Assembly: GCF_000149955.1 (NCBI RefSeq)
Contig: NC_030992.1
Location: 1,271,073-1,335,072, forward strand
Source: Fusarium oxysporum f. sp. lycopersici 4287
Taxonomy: Eukaryota > Ascomycota > Sordariomycetes > Hypocreales > Nectriaceae
DNA length: 64,000 nt
Direction of reading: 5' to 3'
Both the position numbers and the translations under genes were made by a program. Shown here piece after piece: positions 10,982 through 22,134 of this stretch (position 1 is its first letter; every line of letters begins with the position of its first letter). The notes below the pieces were generated by a model. That model had not been told where the DNA came from, did no database searches, and saw only the letters and a list, made by a program, of their open reading frames with translations.

Positions 10982-11460
10982 TTATGCGACTGGAAGATTG
11001 ACAAAGCCAGGTCAGGTTTATGATTAATAGGGCAGCGTCTTATGATGCCAAAGTTCACTGGATTTCGAACAATTCTATGGTTACCTTGCAACTCTATTAG
11101 CACTTTTATGATATGGCCCCAGTTCCAATGAGACCACAGAATCTGGGTTCCTATTAAGCTACACAGGAAGAGATCTGAGAGACAGTAAACTGGCGTGGAT
11201 GAGGTTGATCATAATTTATCTACATGATGCTCTATCTTGGTAGAATATGAAATCTATCACTCATCCACGACTATATCGGTCCAAGTAGCAGGATCGTTGG
11301 TAAACCTTCAGCCTCCCAGGCTTCTTGTAGATGAACCCTAAATCCAACGCCTCTAAATGCACAAAGCAGCTGGTAAAGTCTGTACACAATAGACATACCG
11401 CCAGAACCTAGTCCCCAGCCGTTCCCTGAAACCCATAACGCCATGTTGAATACACAAAGT
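10982..11460. other. Convergent 3' regions
   Basis: 479 bp between the stop codons of the F-box gene and the transporter. Nothing beyond presumptive 3' UTRs is seen. Confidence 0.6.
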
Positions 11461-13128
11461 CTAATCTTCGTCACTATTGATGTCGCCATCCTTGTCGCTG
11501 TCCGAAAAGTCTGGGACAGGTTCCATCGCTGCATGCTCCTTCATCTCTCGATACGTGCTCCAAGTCAGGCCCAAGAATGCGACAATGATCATGGCGCCTC
11601 CAACAATGGCGGCAAAGCTCAAGGGCTCGCCGGTAATCATCCAGTCCACAATGGCAACAATGAAGATGGTGAGCAGCGCAGCCACCGACGACAGGACGGG
11701 CGAAGTCAGCGAGATAAGAACGAGGAATGAACCGCTGAAAGTGGCATTGGAAAGCACCGCGAGTAGAATGAGCCAGCACGTAGAAGCCGCTGGGATCTCG
11801 AACTTTTCAATGTTGAGCCAGTCGAGAATTGGGAGAGGAAGCCAGAGCACCGTGAGAGTGAAGAGCCCAATCAAAGAACCGAAGGTGTTGGCAAAGATCA
11901 TACCCCTACCAGGTGAACAGCCCTCGGGTGGGCAAGCATAGCGCTTGTACAAGACCTCGTACAGACCATACAGAACTGAACCAACGCCAATGACGAGATT
12001 GCCAAGGAATCGGTTTCCGGCCTCGACACTCTCGCCTCCCTCCTTAGTGTCACCATAAGCAACGACGAGGACACCGCCAATAGCGATCAGAACAGCAACC
12101 GACTTGTCGAGTCGAAGGGGCTCGCGAAGAAGTGGAACGGAAAATACGTATGCGAAGAAGGCGGAGCAATTGTAAATGGCCGTCAGATCCGATGGCGTTG
12201 TCAGACTAACGGCAATGTACCAACTCAAACCAGCGACGGTCAGTGAGCAGGTAATGATGGCAGTGAATCGAACAAAATAACGAACGGGTCGCGCGCGATG
12301 TTGAATCGATATATGAAATACATCCAAGGTCTGCTTTTCGATCATAATGGCGGTGGTGCGTAATTGCTGTTTATGTCGCTTCCAGAATACTGGCCATGGT
12401 ACATCGCGCTTCTGGAAGCGCAAAATAAGGAGCTGAACTGGCCATAACACAACCCAAGAACCGTGTGTAAAGTACATCATACAGTAAGCCTTGTCCCAGC
12501 CAAGGTCGTGTTGGATGTATGCGCTCAGCTCTGTCTGAACGCAGAATGCGATCAGACTGATAATGAGGAAGAATCCTGCGTACGTGTACCTCTTCTTGGT
12601 CGAATCTTCGGCAACAGCGGCGGCGGTTTGAGGGCTTCGACTGCGCATCGTTGATCGCCGACTGAGACTTGGTCTTCCCATTGATTCTCTGGGATGATAT
12701 GGGAGATCGTCTTCGCTGGGCTCCCTTGACCCCTTTGATCCATCATTAGGAGGCGAGTAACCAGCGCGGCCGCGCTCTGGGTCATCTTCCTTGTAAAGGA
12801 GAGGAGTTCCAGATTTACCATCGCCATGACGATGGTAATGAGGGCGGCGAAGGTCATTGGGATCCATATTGTCCAATTCCAACCACTCGCTGTCACTATG
12901 GATCTTTGTATTCTTAGGATCGTGGCGCTTCGTGTCAAGATCGGAAGCGTCGCTCGGAGGGTCGGCGGTGCCACGGGCGCCAACAACGTTTGGTCTGGCA
13001 GTCGAAGATGGGCCTGGTTCGCATGTGGTGTCGTCGCTAGATGATGTTGAAGAATCCGAGTCTGTAGACGATCGATTGTGACCTTGCAGAAGGCGGACTT
13101 CTTGGTCACTGGTATCACGCCGAGGCAT
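11461..13128 (-). CDS. EamA/DUF914-type (SLC35F5/Thi74-like) membrane transporter
   Basis: A single exon of 555 residues from MPRRDTSDQEV. The open frame continues upstream to an ATG at 13188, but that segment covers a T11 run and a TATATA motif and is more likely leader. Residues 1-180 are hydrophilic and disordered (Ser/Asp/Arg-rich). After YTYAGFFLIISLIAFCVQTE come about ten hydrophobic spans, including a segment rich in small residues (TTPSDLTAIYNCSAFFAYVF) and the repeat-2 segment ASTCWLILLAVLSNATF. This is the drug/metabolite transporter fold; SLC35F-like members sit in the vacuole, Golgi or mitochondria. The substrate is unknown. The C-terminus is acidic (DSDKDGD). Confidence 0.88.
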   Translation of the reverse strand: MPRRDTSDQEVRLLQGHNRSSTDSDSSTSSSDDTTCEPGPSSTARPNVVGARGTADPPSDASDLDTKRHDPKNTKIHSDSEWLELDNMDPNDLRRPHYHRHGDGKSGTPLLYKEDDPERGRAGYSPPNDGSKGSREPSEDDLPYHPRESMGRPSLSRRSTMRSRSPQTAAAVAEDSTKKRYTYAGFFLIISLIAFCVQTELSAYIQHDLGWDKAYCMMYFTHGSWVVLWPVQLLILRFQKRDVPWPVFWKRHKQQLRTTAIMIEKQTLDVFHISIQHRARPVRYFVRFTAIITCSLTVAGLSWYIAVSLTTPSDLTAIYNCSAFFAYVFSVPLLREPLRLDKSVAVLIAIGGVLVVAYGDTKEGGESVEAGNRFLGNLVIGVGSVLYGLYEVLYKRYACPPEGCSPGRGMIFANTFGSLIGLFTLTVLWLPLPILDWLNIEKFEIPAASTCWLILLAVLSNATFSGSFLVLISLTSPVLSSVAALLTIFIVAIVDWMITGEPLSFAAIVGGAMIIVAFLGLTWSTYREMKEHAAMEPVPDFSDSDKDGDINSDED

Positions 13129-13966
13129 GAAGGGAGAGGGAAGGGAATGGGTACTTCTATATAAAGATAAAAAAAAAAAGCTCGACAAAATTACGAATAC
13201 AATAGGCGAGGGTGCGATAAAGGAGTGAAACGGCTTAGCTGATTTTGGGGCTGCACCGGGTTTGGTCTTTCGTCAAATCGAGGCGTGGTATTGGATCCGT
13301 GGTATGTAAAGGTGGTGTTGAAAAACAGCCATGGATGGTCCGGGGCGGAGACAAGCGGGTCTCGAGACCCCGATTTTGCAGGGGGCTTACTCCGTTGTAG
13401 CGCAGGGGACCAACAGCGCGGGGGGGTTTCCAGCACGGTGCCGTCATTGTTGAACCTGGAATCCACTGGAGAACAGGCTAAAAATGGTAAACCATGAGGT
13501 GATTGTTTAGGTAGAATCATGACCGTTGATGAGATTGTTGCTAGCGACTCAGTGAGGTTATCGCGGTTACAGGTGAAAGGTCACGGCGAATAAGTTACTG
13601 TTAACCGTTGAAAGCATTCACTAGCAACTGAGATTAAACTCTCTGCTCCCACGTGCGGGAATTAGCTTATGCGTGGTACAAAAGGACATTACTACTTTGT
13701 ACCTACAACAGGTTTTGGCCTGTCTCTTGGATCTCTTTAAGATCTGATTGCATTAGATGCTACCTTACTCTTATCTTGTCCTGCAAACAAATGACGCCTT
13801 CGGTCATGTGCCCTCCGCCTTCTCTCCACGCGCCCCCAAAACCAAGACAACCTTTGTGAACGGTATCACCATGCCACCAACAGAAATGACTGACAGCACG
13901 TGGGTTTATATTCAAGGGTCTAGGTAGTCTATACCAAGCTCTGTATTACTTCTGCCTATTGCTATT
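13129..13966. other. Transporter promoter region
   Basis: 838 bp upstream of the transporter and downstream of the aldo-keto reductase stop. It includes an A11 run (T11 on the coding strand) near 13170 and a G-rich tract near 13425. No gene is seen. Confidence 0.55.
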
Positions 13967-15080
13967 TTACTTGGCCGACGCACCAAACAGAGCCTCGTGT
14001 ACATCATATGTATATTCCAAATCCCCATGCCAGTAGTTGGCCGTATCTGCCTTGGAGTACAGCCACGCCTGGTCAAGTGCCTTTACCACCTCGTCGGGCA
14101 GAGGTCCCTTTTCAACGAGCTCAAGGTTCTGCTCGAGCTGCTGGATGTTGGACATACCAATGATAATTCCATCGTTACCGTTTGTGACTTTTAGTCCGGA
14201 GTGGTGGATTATCCATCGCAATGCTGTCTCAAGCATGCTCAGTCCGTTCTTCTCCGTAGCTTCCTCAATAGCCTTCAGAGCCTTGAATGTGCTCTCTCTG
14301 AAGTATCGCTGACGATATGCCGTACCAATCTTGCTCTGATCAGAAAAGCGGCCGCTCTCGGGCTTGATGTCCATCGACTTGATCTTGCCAGACAGGAGAC
14401 CACCAGCGATTGGGTTGTACACAACGATGTCGAGGCCGTATCTCCTGCAGGCTACAAAAAGCTCCGCCTCGATGGAACGGGTGAGACAGTTGTACATGCC
14501 CTGGTAGACCGTGGGCCGGACCCAGTTGTTGTACTTGCAAATCATGACAACTTCTGCGACCTCGTACGCCGTGAAGTTGCTGATACCGAACTTGACGAAC
14601 TTTCCATCCTTATGTAGCTTGTTGATAGCTTCGAGGGTTTCTTGGAAAGGAGTGCCGCGGTCAGGACGATGGAGGTAGAGCAGCTAATGGGCGTGTTAGT
14701 GCATGCAACTAAGCTTATCGGGACATGCCACTTACATCGATGCAGTCAGTTCCCAGCTCCTTCAGACTGGTCTCAACCGACTCGATGACCTTGTCGTATG
14801 TGTTCTCGCCAGGCTGGACAGGATACTTGACCTTTGTGTCCACAGTAAGTCCTCTCTCTTTCCAGTTGGTCTGCGAGCCAGTCCAGCCCTCCTGTTTGCC
14901 GCCAACATAGATGCGGGCAGTGTCGACTTCGTTGTAACCCTTACTTTGAAAGATGTCAAGAGCCTTGTTGTAAGTTTCAGGGTCAAAGATACGCGCGTCG
15001 AGCTGTTCACTACCAGGGGGTCCAAAGGTCATTAGACCCAGGATAACACGAGGCTTGACGTTCTGGGTTACGAGAGGCAT
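13967..15080 (-). CDS. Aldo-keto reductase, AKR7 (aflatoxin aldehyde reductase-like)
   Basis: Two exons (15080-14736, 14683-13967) with a 52-nt intron (GTAAGT...TTAG) give 353 residues. Splicing restores DCIDLLYLHRPDRG, the AKR segment carrying the active-site histidine. The other tetrad residues are in VDTARIYVGG (Asp and Tyr) and DTKVKYP (Lys). The opening PRVILGLMTFGPPG and the C-terminal half match the AKR7 subfamily, NADPH-dependent reductases of dialdehydes and succinic semialdehyde. It is probably cytosolic. A TATAAAG element lies about 75 nt upstream of the start. The divergently placed PPR gene is unrelated in function. Confidence 0.93.
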
Positions 15081-15153
15081 TGCGACGGTCGATGGTGTTT
15101 GTAAGTGTTTTAATTCAAGGCTACTAGTAGATGGAAGATGGAGGGGTCAAGCT

Positions 15154-15160
15154 CTTTATA
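15154..15160 (-). promoter_or_regulatory. TATA box of the aldo-keto reductase gene
   Basis: TATAAAG on the minus strand about 75 nt before the start codon. Position and sequence suit a core promoter element; it is not tested. Confidence 0.45.
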
Positions 15161-16095
15161 GTTCCTCGGAAAGGATTTGCTTCGGAGATGTGACTCGTAA
15201 ACTCCAGCTCTTTGTTGTCGTGCCTTTCCGCGACCTACAGCTCATAATAGCACCCCACCAACGTCTGCGGCTTCGGGCGGGGTATGATCTTGGTAGATAG
15301 TTACAGCCAAATGAGCGCCATGAGAGTTTAATCGGATCATCATCCGAGACATTTGTTTACTGGCCAGGACAAGGCATTGGTGGATTAGTAATATTGTGCG
15401 TTTCAGCCTTTGACCACCGATTACGATGCCGTGATAACGAAAGGAGTTGAAGGAGTTGAAGCTCCTATAAGCTACTTATCAGGGTTAGCTTCATGACGTA
15501 GATCCACGGTTGTGCTTCGGTCCAGAGCTTCATCGGACTTAAGCCCGGGTAGAACTCTATGGTCATTGAACTGACCAGAACGACAGAATATTATCTTATG
15601 AAGTCTGGGTCAAAGTTGGATCTGAGGACCCATCATGTAACTCACAGTGACTCGCTTGGTATCTCAACCCATGTGCTGGTGCCATCAAAACTTAAAATGT
15701 TTGCACAGACAATGACCAAGGGTCAAGCCTCCATGAACCTGAACAAGTTTGAGCCTACCTGGCTACTATAATCTTCCCATTGAGAGAAGTCAATAATTTT
15801 AGAAAAACAACAAGAGACGCTCTTATGAAAAGCATGTCTTTAAATAACGTATTTCAGGTGGATATATTTCGATGTCATTAGACATCGGATAAATATCGGC
15901 GACTGATATTCCGCCTTCAACTCCAAAATCCAAGTGTCGCGATCGGATTTTGAGCTTCCCAATTGCCGAGTCCATTCCCGCTACCATTTGTGAATGTGTT
16001 GTTTCAAACATGCTTCTGTAAGGATCAATCGGCATCGCCCGTGTCAAGCAATGGCTAATTTCCTCAGATTCTCCTCCTCATAGACTAATTCCATC
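15161..16095. other. Divergent promoter region
   Basis: About 0.9 kb between the aldo-keto reductase and the PPR gene, which run apart. No open frame with gene-like properties is seen. Confidence 0.55.
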
Positions 16096-18524
16096 ATGAG
16101 GGCGCAATTGGCCCGCCATGCTCGACGGATCCTTATCCAACAAGTCCGATCCCCGTCTTGCGCTGTCTATTCGGCTCCCCTTCGACGAAGATGTGCACCC
16201 AGAACAATCAACAATGGTTATTCGAGACGATTCTTCCTCGACGGCCTATTCGCCAAAGCCCCTCGCGAGATTCGTCAACCTGAGTTTGAACCAGGATGGC
16301 AGAAGATTATGATTTGGAGGAGTCGCATGCTCGACAATTTACGGCCTCCACCTGCAGAAGAGCTTATCCAGGCATGGAAATCTTTCTTCGAAGGAAAGCT
16401 GTCATGCCGAATGGCATTGAACGGTACACAAGCGATGCAATGCCGTCGACTCCTCGAATATCTTATTAAAGAACGCGAATTTCCGACCCAGGCCAAGATT
16501 GAGATCTCCGAGATTCTGAAAGCCCTCACTGCTCTCGAGAGCCTCCGACCTCGTGAGAGAACCGAGCATCATTTAGATTTCGCCAGAACCCTTTGGTCCG
16601 CCATCAATAACCCGAATCTGCAGAAGCCAAACTGGGTGACTAGTGGTTCAATATGGTCACAGTACCTCACTGTGCTATGCACCTTTGGTGGATCGAAAGA
16701 AGCTCTCGAGATTGCCTACGCAAAATGGAACGACGTCATGGAATTCTGCAAGAAGAAGACGAAAAATCCGATATTATCCTTAGCGGATGGACTTGCCAGG
16801 GACGGCTGTGAAGAGGACCTTGTCGAGCTGATCAACTATGCCGAGAAGAACGGCTACCCCTATGACAAGCACCTTCAGCGCGTACTGGTCACTTATTATG
16901 CCCAGAACAACCGAGTCTCCGAGACAAAGCAATGGTTCGAGAAACCACTCTCATCTGGAAGTCCGTCAAACAAGATTATACCCCTAATTGCTTCTTTTGC
17001 TGCCCGCAACAACCTGCAAGAATGGGCGGTTCCTTTTTTCCTTGAGATCGGCAACAAGCTCAACGAGAAGCCGGAGCAGCATTACTGGGATAGCCTATTG
17101 CAGGCGATTCTCATCATAGGCAAAGGCTTACCAGAGGTGGAAAAGATGATATCCCACATGGATAGTTCTCAGGAAGCTATCAAGACCACCACAGCCACTA
17201 TTAACAGTCTTCTCCGAGCTGCTCTGGGAATGAACGACTCGTTATTAGCTGAGGAGATTCTCTCGCTTGCTACAGATAGGGGTCTCCCGCTGGACGGCGA
17301 ATCTCACCTTATCCTCATGGAGATGCGACTTCATGCAGGCTATCTGCCGGGAGTTCATGCAGCATACAAGAAAGTCACACACCACGAGCCCTGGCATGTT
17401 CAACCTGATCTCTGGTGGGATTTCGGTCGACTTGTAAATGAGTATATGATGACTCTCACAACGCAATCGACACCAAATTTCAAGATCATCGGCGAGATTA
17501 TCGAAATGTGTGAGGAGAACCAGGTGCTCCTTGAGCCAGAGACGGTGGCTTCGCTGTGTATCCGATTCTTGGAGAATGAGCAGCACTACGAGGTTATGGA
17601 CATATTATCCGTCCACTCGTTCCAATTCAGCGCAGCGGAGCGAGAGGTCATTCAAGATGCATTCACCCAATTCTGTGTGAATCGCGAAACTAGCACTTCA
17701 CGAGCATGGAACGGGTATCAGATTTTACGGCAGTTCTTCCAGGATCTTAGCTTTGAGCACCGTGTACAGCTGATGGAGGCCTTTTTTGAGCGAAAACGTC
17801 CAGATATGGCATCCCATGTCTTTGGTCACATGCGACAGCACCGAAATAGCGACTACCACCCCAAGCGCGAGACGTACATATCATGTTTTGAGGGTTTATC
17901 ACGATGTCCAGATGAAGAGCCTCTGGACATCGTCCACAACATGCTCAAGATGGATACAACAGTTGAGCCCAACACCCAGCTCTATACTTCTCTCCTATTG
18001 GCTCATGCGGCTTGCGGGAAGACTACCCAGGCAATGGACTTTTGGCAAGCGATCACAGCCTCCCAAGAAGGACCTTCTTATGCCAGTTTAGAAGCTGTGT
18101 TCTGGGCTCTTGAGCGTACACCGAATGGTGCAAGCCAAGCACACATCATCTGGAAGCGGATAAAAAGCATGGACATTGATGTGCCACCGGCAGTATACAA
18201 CGCATATGTTGGTGCTGTTGCTGGCAGTGGAGAGGAGGCGGGGGTTAAGGATCTTGTTATGCGAATGAGCTTGGCGACTGCGGGCGAGCCAGATGCAATG
18301 ACGTGAGCTCCAATACCATCTCCTACTGATATAACAAATCGCTAACATGAACTAGACTGGGCATTGCTTTCAATGCTTTACCAGGGCAGACGCTGCAATC
18401 GAATTTCAAAAGCTGGGCTCAGGCGAGGTACCCTGAAGCATGGGCTAGCCTCGAGTCCAAGGGTAAGCGACTCAACAAAGACTCGCTGTGCCAATACAAG
18501 CTCAACAGGGTAATAAGAGCTTGA
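16096..18524 (+). CDS. Mitochondrial PPR-repeat protein, CIA84-like
   Basis: Exon 1 is 16096-18302 and exon 2 is 18356-18524, with a 53-nt intron (GTGAGC, branch GCTAAC, CTAG). The product is 791 residues. The N-terminus is rich in Arg and lacks acids (MRAQLARHARRILIQQVR), a mitochondrial presequence. The body is a string of helical hairpins with pentatricopeptide-like units, clearest near the C-terminus (NTQLYTSLLLAHAACGKTTQAMDFW; PPAVYNAYVGAVAGSGE). The overall architecture recalls complex I intermediate-associated protein 84 of Neurospora, an assembly factor for the membrane arm. That assignment is by general resemblance only; another mitochondrial RNA-binding PPR factor is possible. It converges with the bS18m gene, 188 bp apart. 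Confidence 0.82.
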
Positions 18525-18712
18525 ATGTATCACAAGGATTTTGCATAAAACGAAGAGATGTTTGGATGTAGACAATTGTATCAATATGTTACATAGAGGT
18601 TGAGGCTGTTATACATACGACCAAAAAAATAATGACCATGACATCAATCATCCCAGACAACATGAACGCCGGCACAGAACAAGTCGTTTTTCCCTTTCTA
18701 TATACGACTGGT

Positions 18713-19401
18713 CTACTTGTGGCGTGAGAAGAATTGATCTCGGAGCATCTCAGGGTGAGCGTGTACGCTGGGGTAGATGCCCATGCCCTGTACTCGGCGA
18801 ACCATCTTGGCCACCTTGCGCTGGTTGACGGGCCGAAGACGTGTGAGATTGGAGTGGTTGATCATTCCAGAGGTTGATGTGAAGTGCTCGATAAGAGAGA
18901 AGTTCTAGGCGAAATGTTAGTATGTGTAACAATTGGTGGGCGATATGCACGCACCTTGTACATATCAAGAGGGCTGATTCCAAGAGCATCGATAACATCA
19001 TTGTTCCGCACAGTCTTCTTCCTCCACTTCTGCATCTCGACAGGGCTCAGATCATGCGGCGAGTAGACGTCACCAGCCTCCCATCGTCTGGGCATCTGCT
19101 TGAGGAAATCGTTTGACATCTTCTGGTTCTTGAGAAACTCCATCTGCGCAGTCTTCTCCATAGTGTACGTGTTTGTCCGCGTCTTGAATCGCTCCAAGAG
19201 TCTGGCAGCAGCATCTCCTCGACCTCCTCGACCAAGTCCTCCCTTGCTGTTGCTGGCATTTAGACCAGCAAGACGGTTGGCGTGTCCACCGGAGGGGGGG
19301 TGTCGGCCGGGAGCTGCAGTAGCTGCTGTGGTGGAAAAGGGACGGATGACGCTTCGCGCAATCGTCGAGGCCGTCGAGGCCGTCGGTAGTTGAGGGGGCA
19401 T
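18713..19401 (-). CDS. RSM18: Mitochondrial small-subunit ribosomal protein bS18m (Rsm18)
   Basis: Two exons (19401-18955, 18904-18713) separated by a 50-nt intron (GTGCGT...CCTAG) give 212 residues. The start MPPQLPTAS is followed by an Arg/Ser/Thr-rich mitochondrial presequence (SVIRPFSTTAAT). An upstream in-frame ATG would add an unlikely basic extension. The C-terminal part, from YSPHDLSP through FTSTSGMINHSNLTRLRPVNQRKVAK, is the S18 domain that binds 12S/16S-like rRNA in the platform of the small subunit. It is transcribed away from IMP3 across 285 bp. Confidence 0.9.
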
Positions 19402-19686
19402 TTTGGGCGGTCGCAATTGAAGCCGTCGGTCGGATTGGCGGTTGCGAGGCTCTAGAGCTGATTTTGGTGATGTTCGATCGTTGGAGGTTTTTCGACCAAG
19501 CGGAATGCGGCGGGGCAGATTCCGCGACTCCACTCAGATTTTATCGTTTTCTCATCCAGCCTTGAACTTTTATATCGCGGGACAGCAACGATTACCTCTA
19601 CCAACAACTGCGCCGACACATAAAATAAACCATCAAGCGGGGATTACGGAGTTTTTAATACTTGGGGGCGAACAAATACCGCGATC
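19402..19686. promoter_or_regulatory. Bidirectional promoter, RSM18/IMP3
   Basis: Only 285 bp separate the start codons of two divergent ribosome-biogenesis genes, one for mitochondrial and one for cytosolic ribosomes. Both core promoters must lie here. No clear TATA box is visible on either side. Confidence 0.7.
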
Positions 19687-20293
19687 ATGGTCCGAAAACT
19701 CAAGCATCACGAGCAGAAGCTCCTCCGAAAGACAGACTTCATCACATACAAATCCGACAATGGCCATCGCGACAAGGCCGTCATGCGACGGTACATGATC
19801 CAGAAGCCCGAGGACTATCACAAGTATAACCGTCTTTGCGGCGTAAGTCTAAGTCACTTCTATCTCAGGCGCAGATTCATTGTACTAACAATCGCAGTCT
19901 CTGCGCCAACTCGCTCATCGCCTTTCCCTCCTCCCTCCCGAGAACGCAACACGCCGCAAGCACGAAGAACTCCTCCTCAACAAGCTTTACGACATGGGTG
20001 TCCTTTCTAGCGCCTCCAAGCTTTCTGCTGTCGAGAACAGCGTTACCGTCAGCGCCTTTGCGCGCCGTCGCTTGCCTGTGCTGATGACAAGACTGCGCAT
20101 GGCTGAGACCGTGCAAGCGGCTACGAAGATGATTGAGCAGGGCCATGTGCGTGTGGGTACAGAAACAGTCACGGATCCTGCGTACTTGGTCACAAGAGGC
20201 ATGGAGGACTTTGTAACATGGACTGTGGGCAGCAAGATCAAGAGGAACATCATGAAGTACCGCGACCAGCTGGACGATTTTGAATTGCTATGA
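19687..20293 (+). CDS. IMP3: U3 snoRNP protein Imp3
   Basis: Two exons (19687-19842, 19898-20293) with a 55-nt intron (GTAAGT, branch ACTAAC, GCAG) encode 183 residues, the same length I know for yeast Imp3. It opens with [18 protein letters not shown], typical of the family, and has a C-terminal S4 RNA-binding domain (about residues 105-170: [19 protein letters not shown], then [19 protein letters not shown]). Imp3 bridges U3 snoRNA and the pre-18S rRNA in the nucleolar SSU processome. Short length and the presence of the N-terminal helix separate it from ribosomal protein uS4. Confidence 0.96.
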
Positions 20294-21077
20294 TGTGGCC
20301 ATTTGGAATGGCAACAGGTGGAAAGTTGGAGGGGGAGAAGGAGGGAAATGCATGGGCAATTGGGAGTTTGGGCGTCTTTGTATGTGTTCTTCTTTGGAGG
20401 ATTCCGTCATGATGATTCAAAAGTTTGAGAATGGCTCTATTTGCGATAATAGACTTTTGGTCAAATCTCGACGCAGCGTTCTTGTCGTATGGGAAGTACA
20501 AGTGTGGCAGATGAAACGGGCAGCTCCTTTTCCTCCCCCTTTGGCTTTCAGATAATGTTCTCCGTGTTTCTGCCTTGACACCCCCTTGGATCAACCAAAA
20601 TCTTACCTGGATGGCGTCATGAACGACATGAGGGCAAGTCCTGAGCCATTGTTCAGAGATCTTCTTAGACAAGAATAATTGTCTCGGGCAGCTCAAATCT
20701 CAAATAGAGGTTGGCCAAGATAGTTGGGTATAAGATAAACTAGGACCATAATTCTGTTTGGGAGAGACGTGTTTCCAGGATCAGCATCTGCAAAAGTACC
20801 TCCACACTCTGCAGAAACAATATCATGCTACACCACACAGTTGATATGCTAAGAACGATACAGTGACATTCATGATTGCTGTTGGGCGCCTTCGGCCCCG
20901 CTCGGCTCCGTATCCGGGAGGCGGAGAACTTACAAAACGAGCCGAGTCCCGTGTGGGCGTCTAAGTCAAAAGTCCCCCATCCTACTCTATATAAAGCAAT
21001 TCTTCTTCCTTATATAGCACCCGCATACGCATGTTTCACGGTCTCCGTGCTTAGATCACTGTGACTCTTTGCGCATC
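20294..21077. other. Methyltransferase promoter region
   Basis: 784 bp between the IMP3 stop and the methyltransferase start. A good TATATAAAG element lies at about 20988-20996, some 85 nt before the start codon. Nothing else is seen. Confidence 0.6.
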
Positions 21078-22032
21078 ATGGCAGTTCTTTCAACCCTCAA
21101 GGAGCTCATAGAGTGCCTCACTGGCCCCTATCTTTTCATGGGAATTGCTATGCGTTTCCTTCCCGGCACTCTTCTCGAGGTTATCAGAAACAAGGACTTC
21201 CGAACTTTGTTCTCGCCATCCCGCTTCAAGGATGTTTGGTTCGGCAACTTTTGGGCTTTCATCGGGCCGCAGGTAAAAGCCAACGCAGAGAGCCGTGTCA
21301 TTCCATTACTCGAAGGTCGTGTGAGAAATGGCCGTATGGGAGACGAAGTTGTTGGAGAGCCCATCAACGGCGTTGTTCTTGAGATCGGTGCGGGGACCGG
21401 AATGTGGGCGGATGTGTTTGCCAAAGTCAACGTTGGAGTGAACAACCAAGGAGATGCTGATGGAGAATTGAGGCGAAGAAAAGGAGGCAACGGTTTGACT
21501 CGCGTGTATGGTATTGAGCCAAATCCCAAGTCTGCGGCAACTCTGCGACAACGAGTGAAGGATATTGGCCTTGATGATATTTATGAGGTTGTCCCAGTGG
21601 GCATTGAATCCCTCGACGATCCAGAAGCGTGGGATGGGCGCATTGAGCCAGAAAGTGTCGATTGCATCGTCACAATTTTGTGTCTCTGCAGTATTCCTGA
21701 GCCTGAGAAGAACATCAAGCTTCTGTATCAGAGTCTCAGGAAAGGGGGTCGATGGTATGCCTATGAGCATGTGCGCATCAATGAGAACAGGGGGGTCCTC
21801 TTGCGTGCCTATCAATGTGAGTCAGCCATCCGGCCCAGAAAAGCAATTGCTGATAACGATAGGGGTTACTGGTCTTGTGTGGTCACAAGTCATGGGGTCG
21901 TGCCGCATTTGCCGATCAACAGGGAAATCGTTAAGAGAAGCCGGGCCATGGGAGAAGATTGACCTAGCACAGCCTGAAGGGGAGGCAAGGTTTGGTATTC
22001 TTCCCCATGTTGTTGGAACATTAACCAAATAA
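21078..22032 (+). CDS. SAM-dependent methyltransferase, METTL7-like, membrane-associated
   Basis: Two exons (21078-21816, about 21863-22032) with a 46-nt intron (GTGAGT...GATAG) give 302 residues. Translation should begin at the first ATG (MAVLSTLKELIE); the open frame only extends upstream through a TTG. The N-terminus has a hydrophobic segment (YLFMGIAMRFLPGTLLEVI) able to anchor it in a membrane. Class I methyltransferase motif I is VLEIGAGTGMW, followed by VYGIEPNP (motif II acid) and a motif IV region VDCIVTILCLCSIPEP. A CRICRSTGK stretch near the end follows the intron. The layout resembles the METTL7/thiol-methyltransferase type of protein at ER or lipid droplets. The substrate is unknown. 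Its 3' end lies 102 bp from that of the convergent Snf2 gene. Confidence 0.85.
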
Positions 22033-22134
22033 GCGGGTGTCCATAGTATTTCACGACTGCCGGAACCATGTCGCGGCTGGGAATCAAAATATGAGTTATA
22101 CATTATGGGTATCAAATCGGTGCGCCAACGCCCG

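Noticed and set aside
13129..13188. N-terminal extension MSSFFFLSLYRSTH of the EamA transporter
   Set aside because: The codons come from a T11 tract and a TATATA element, and the downstream ATG gives a normal fungal N-terminus.
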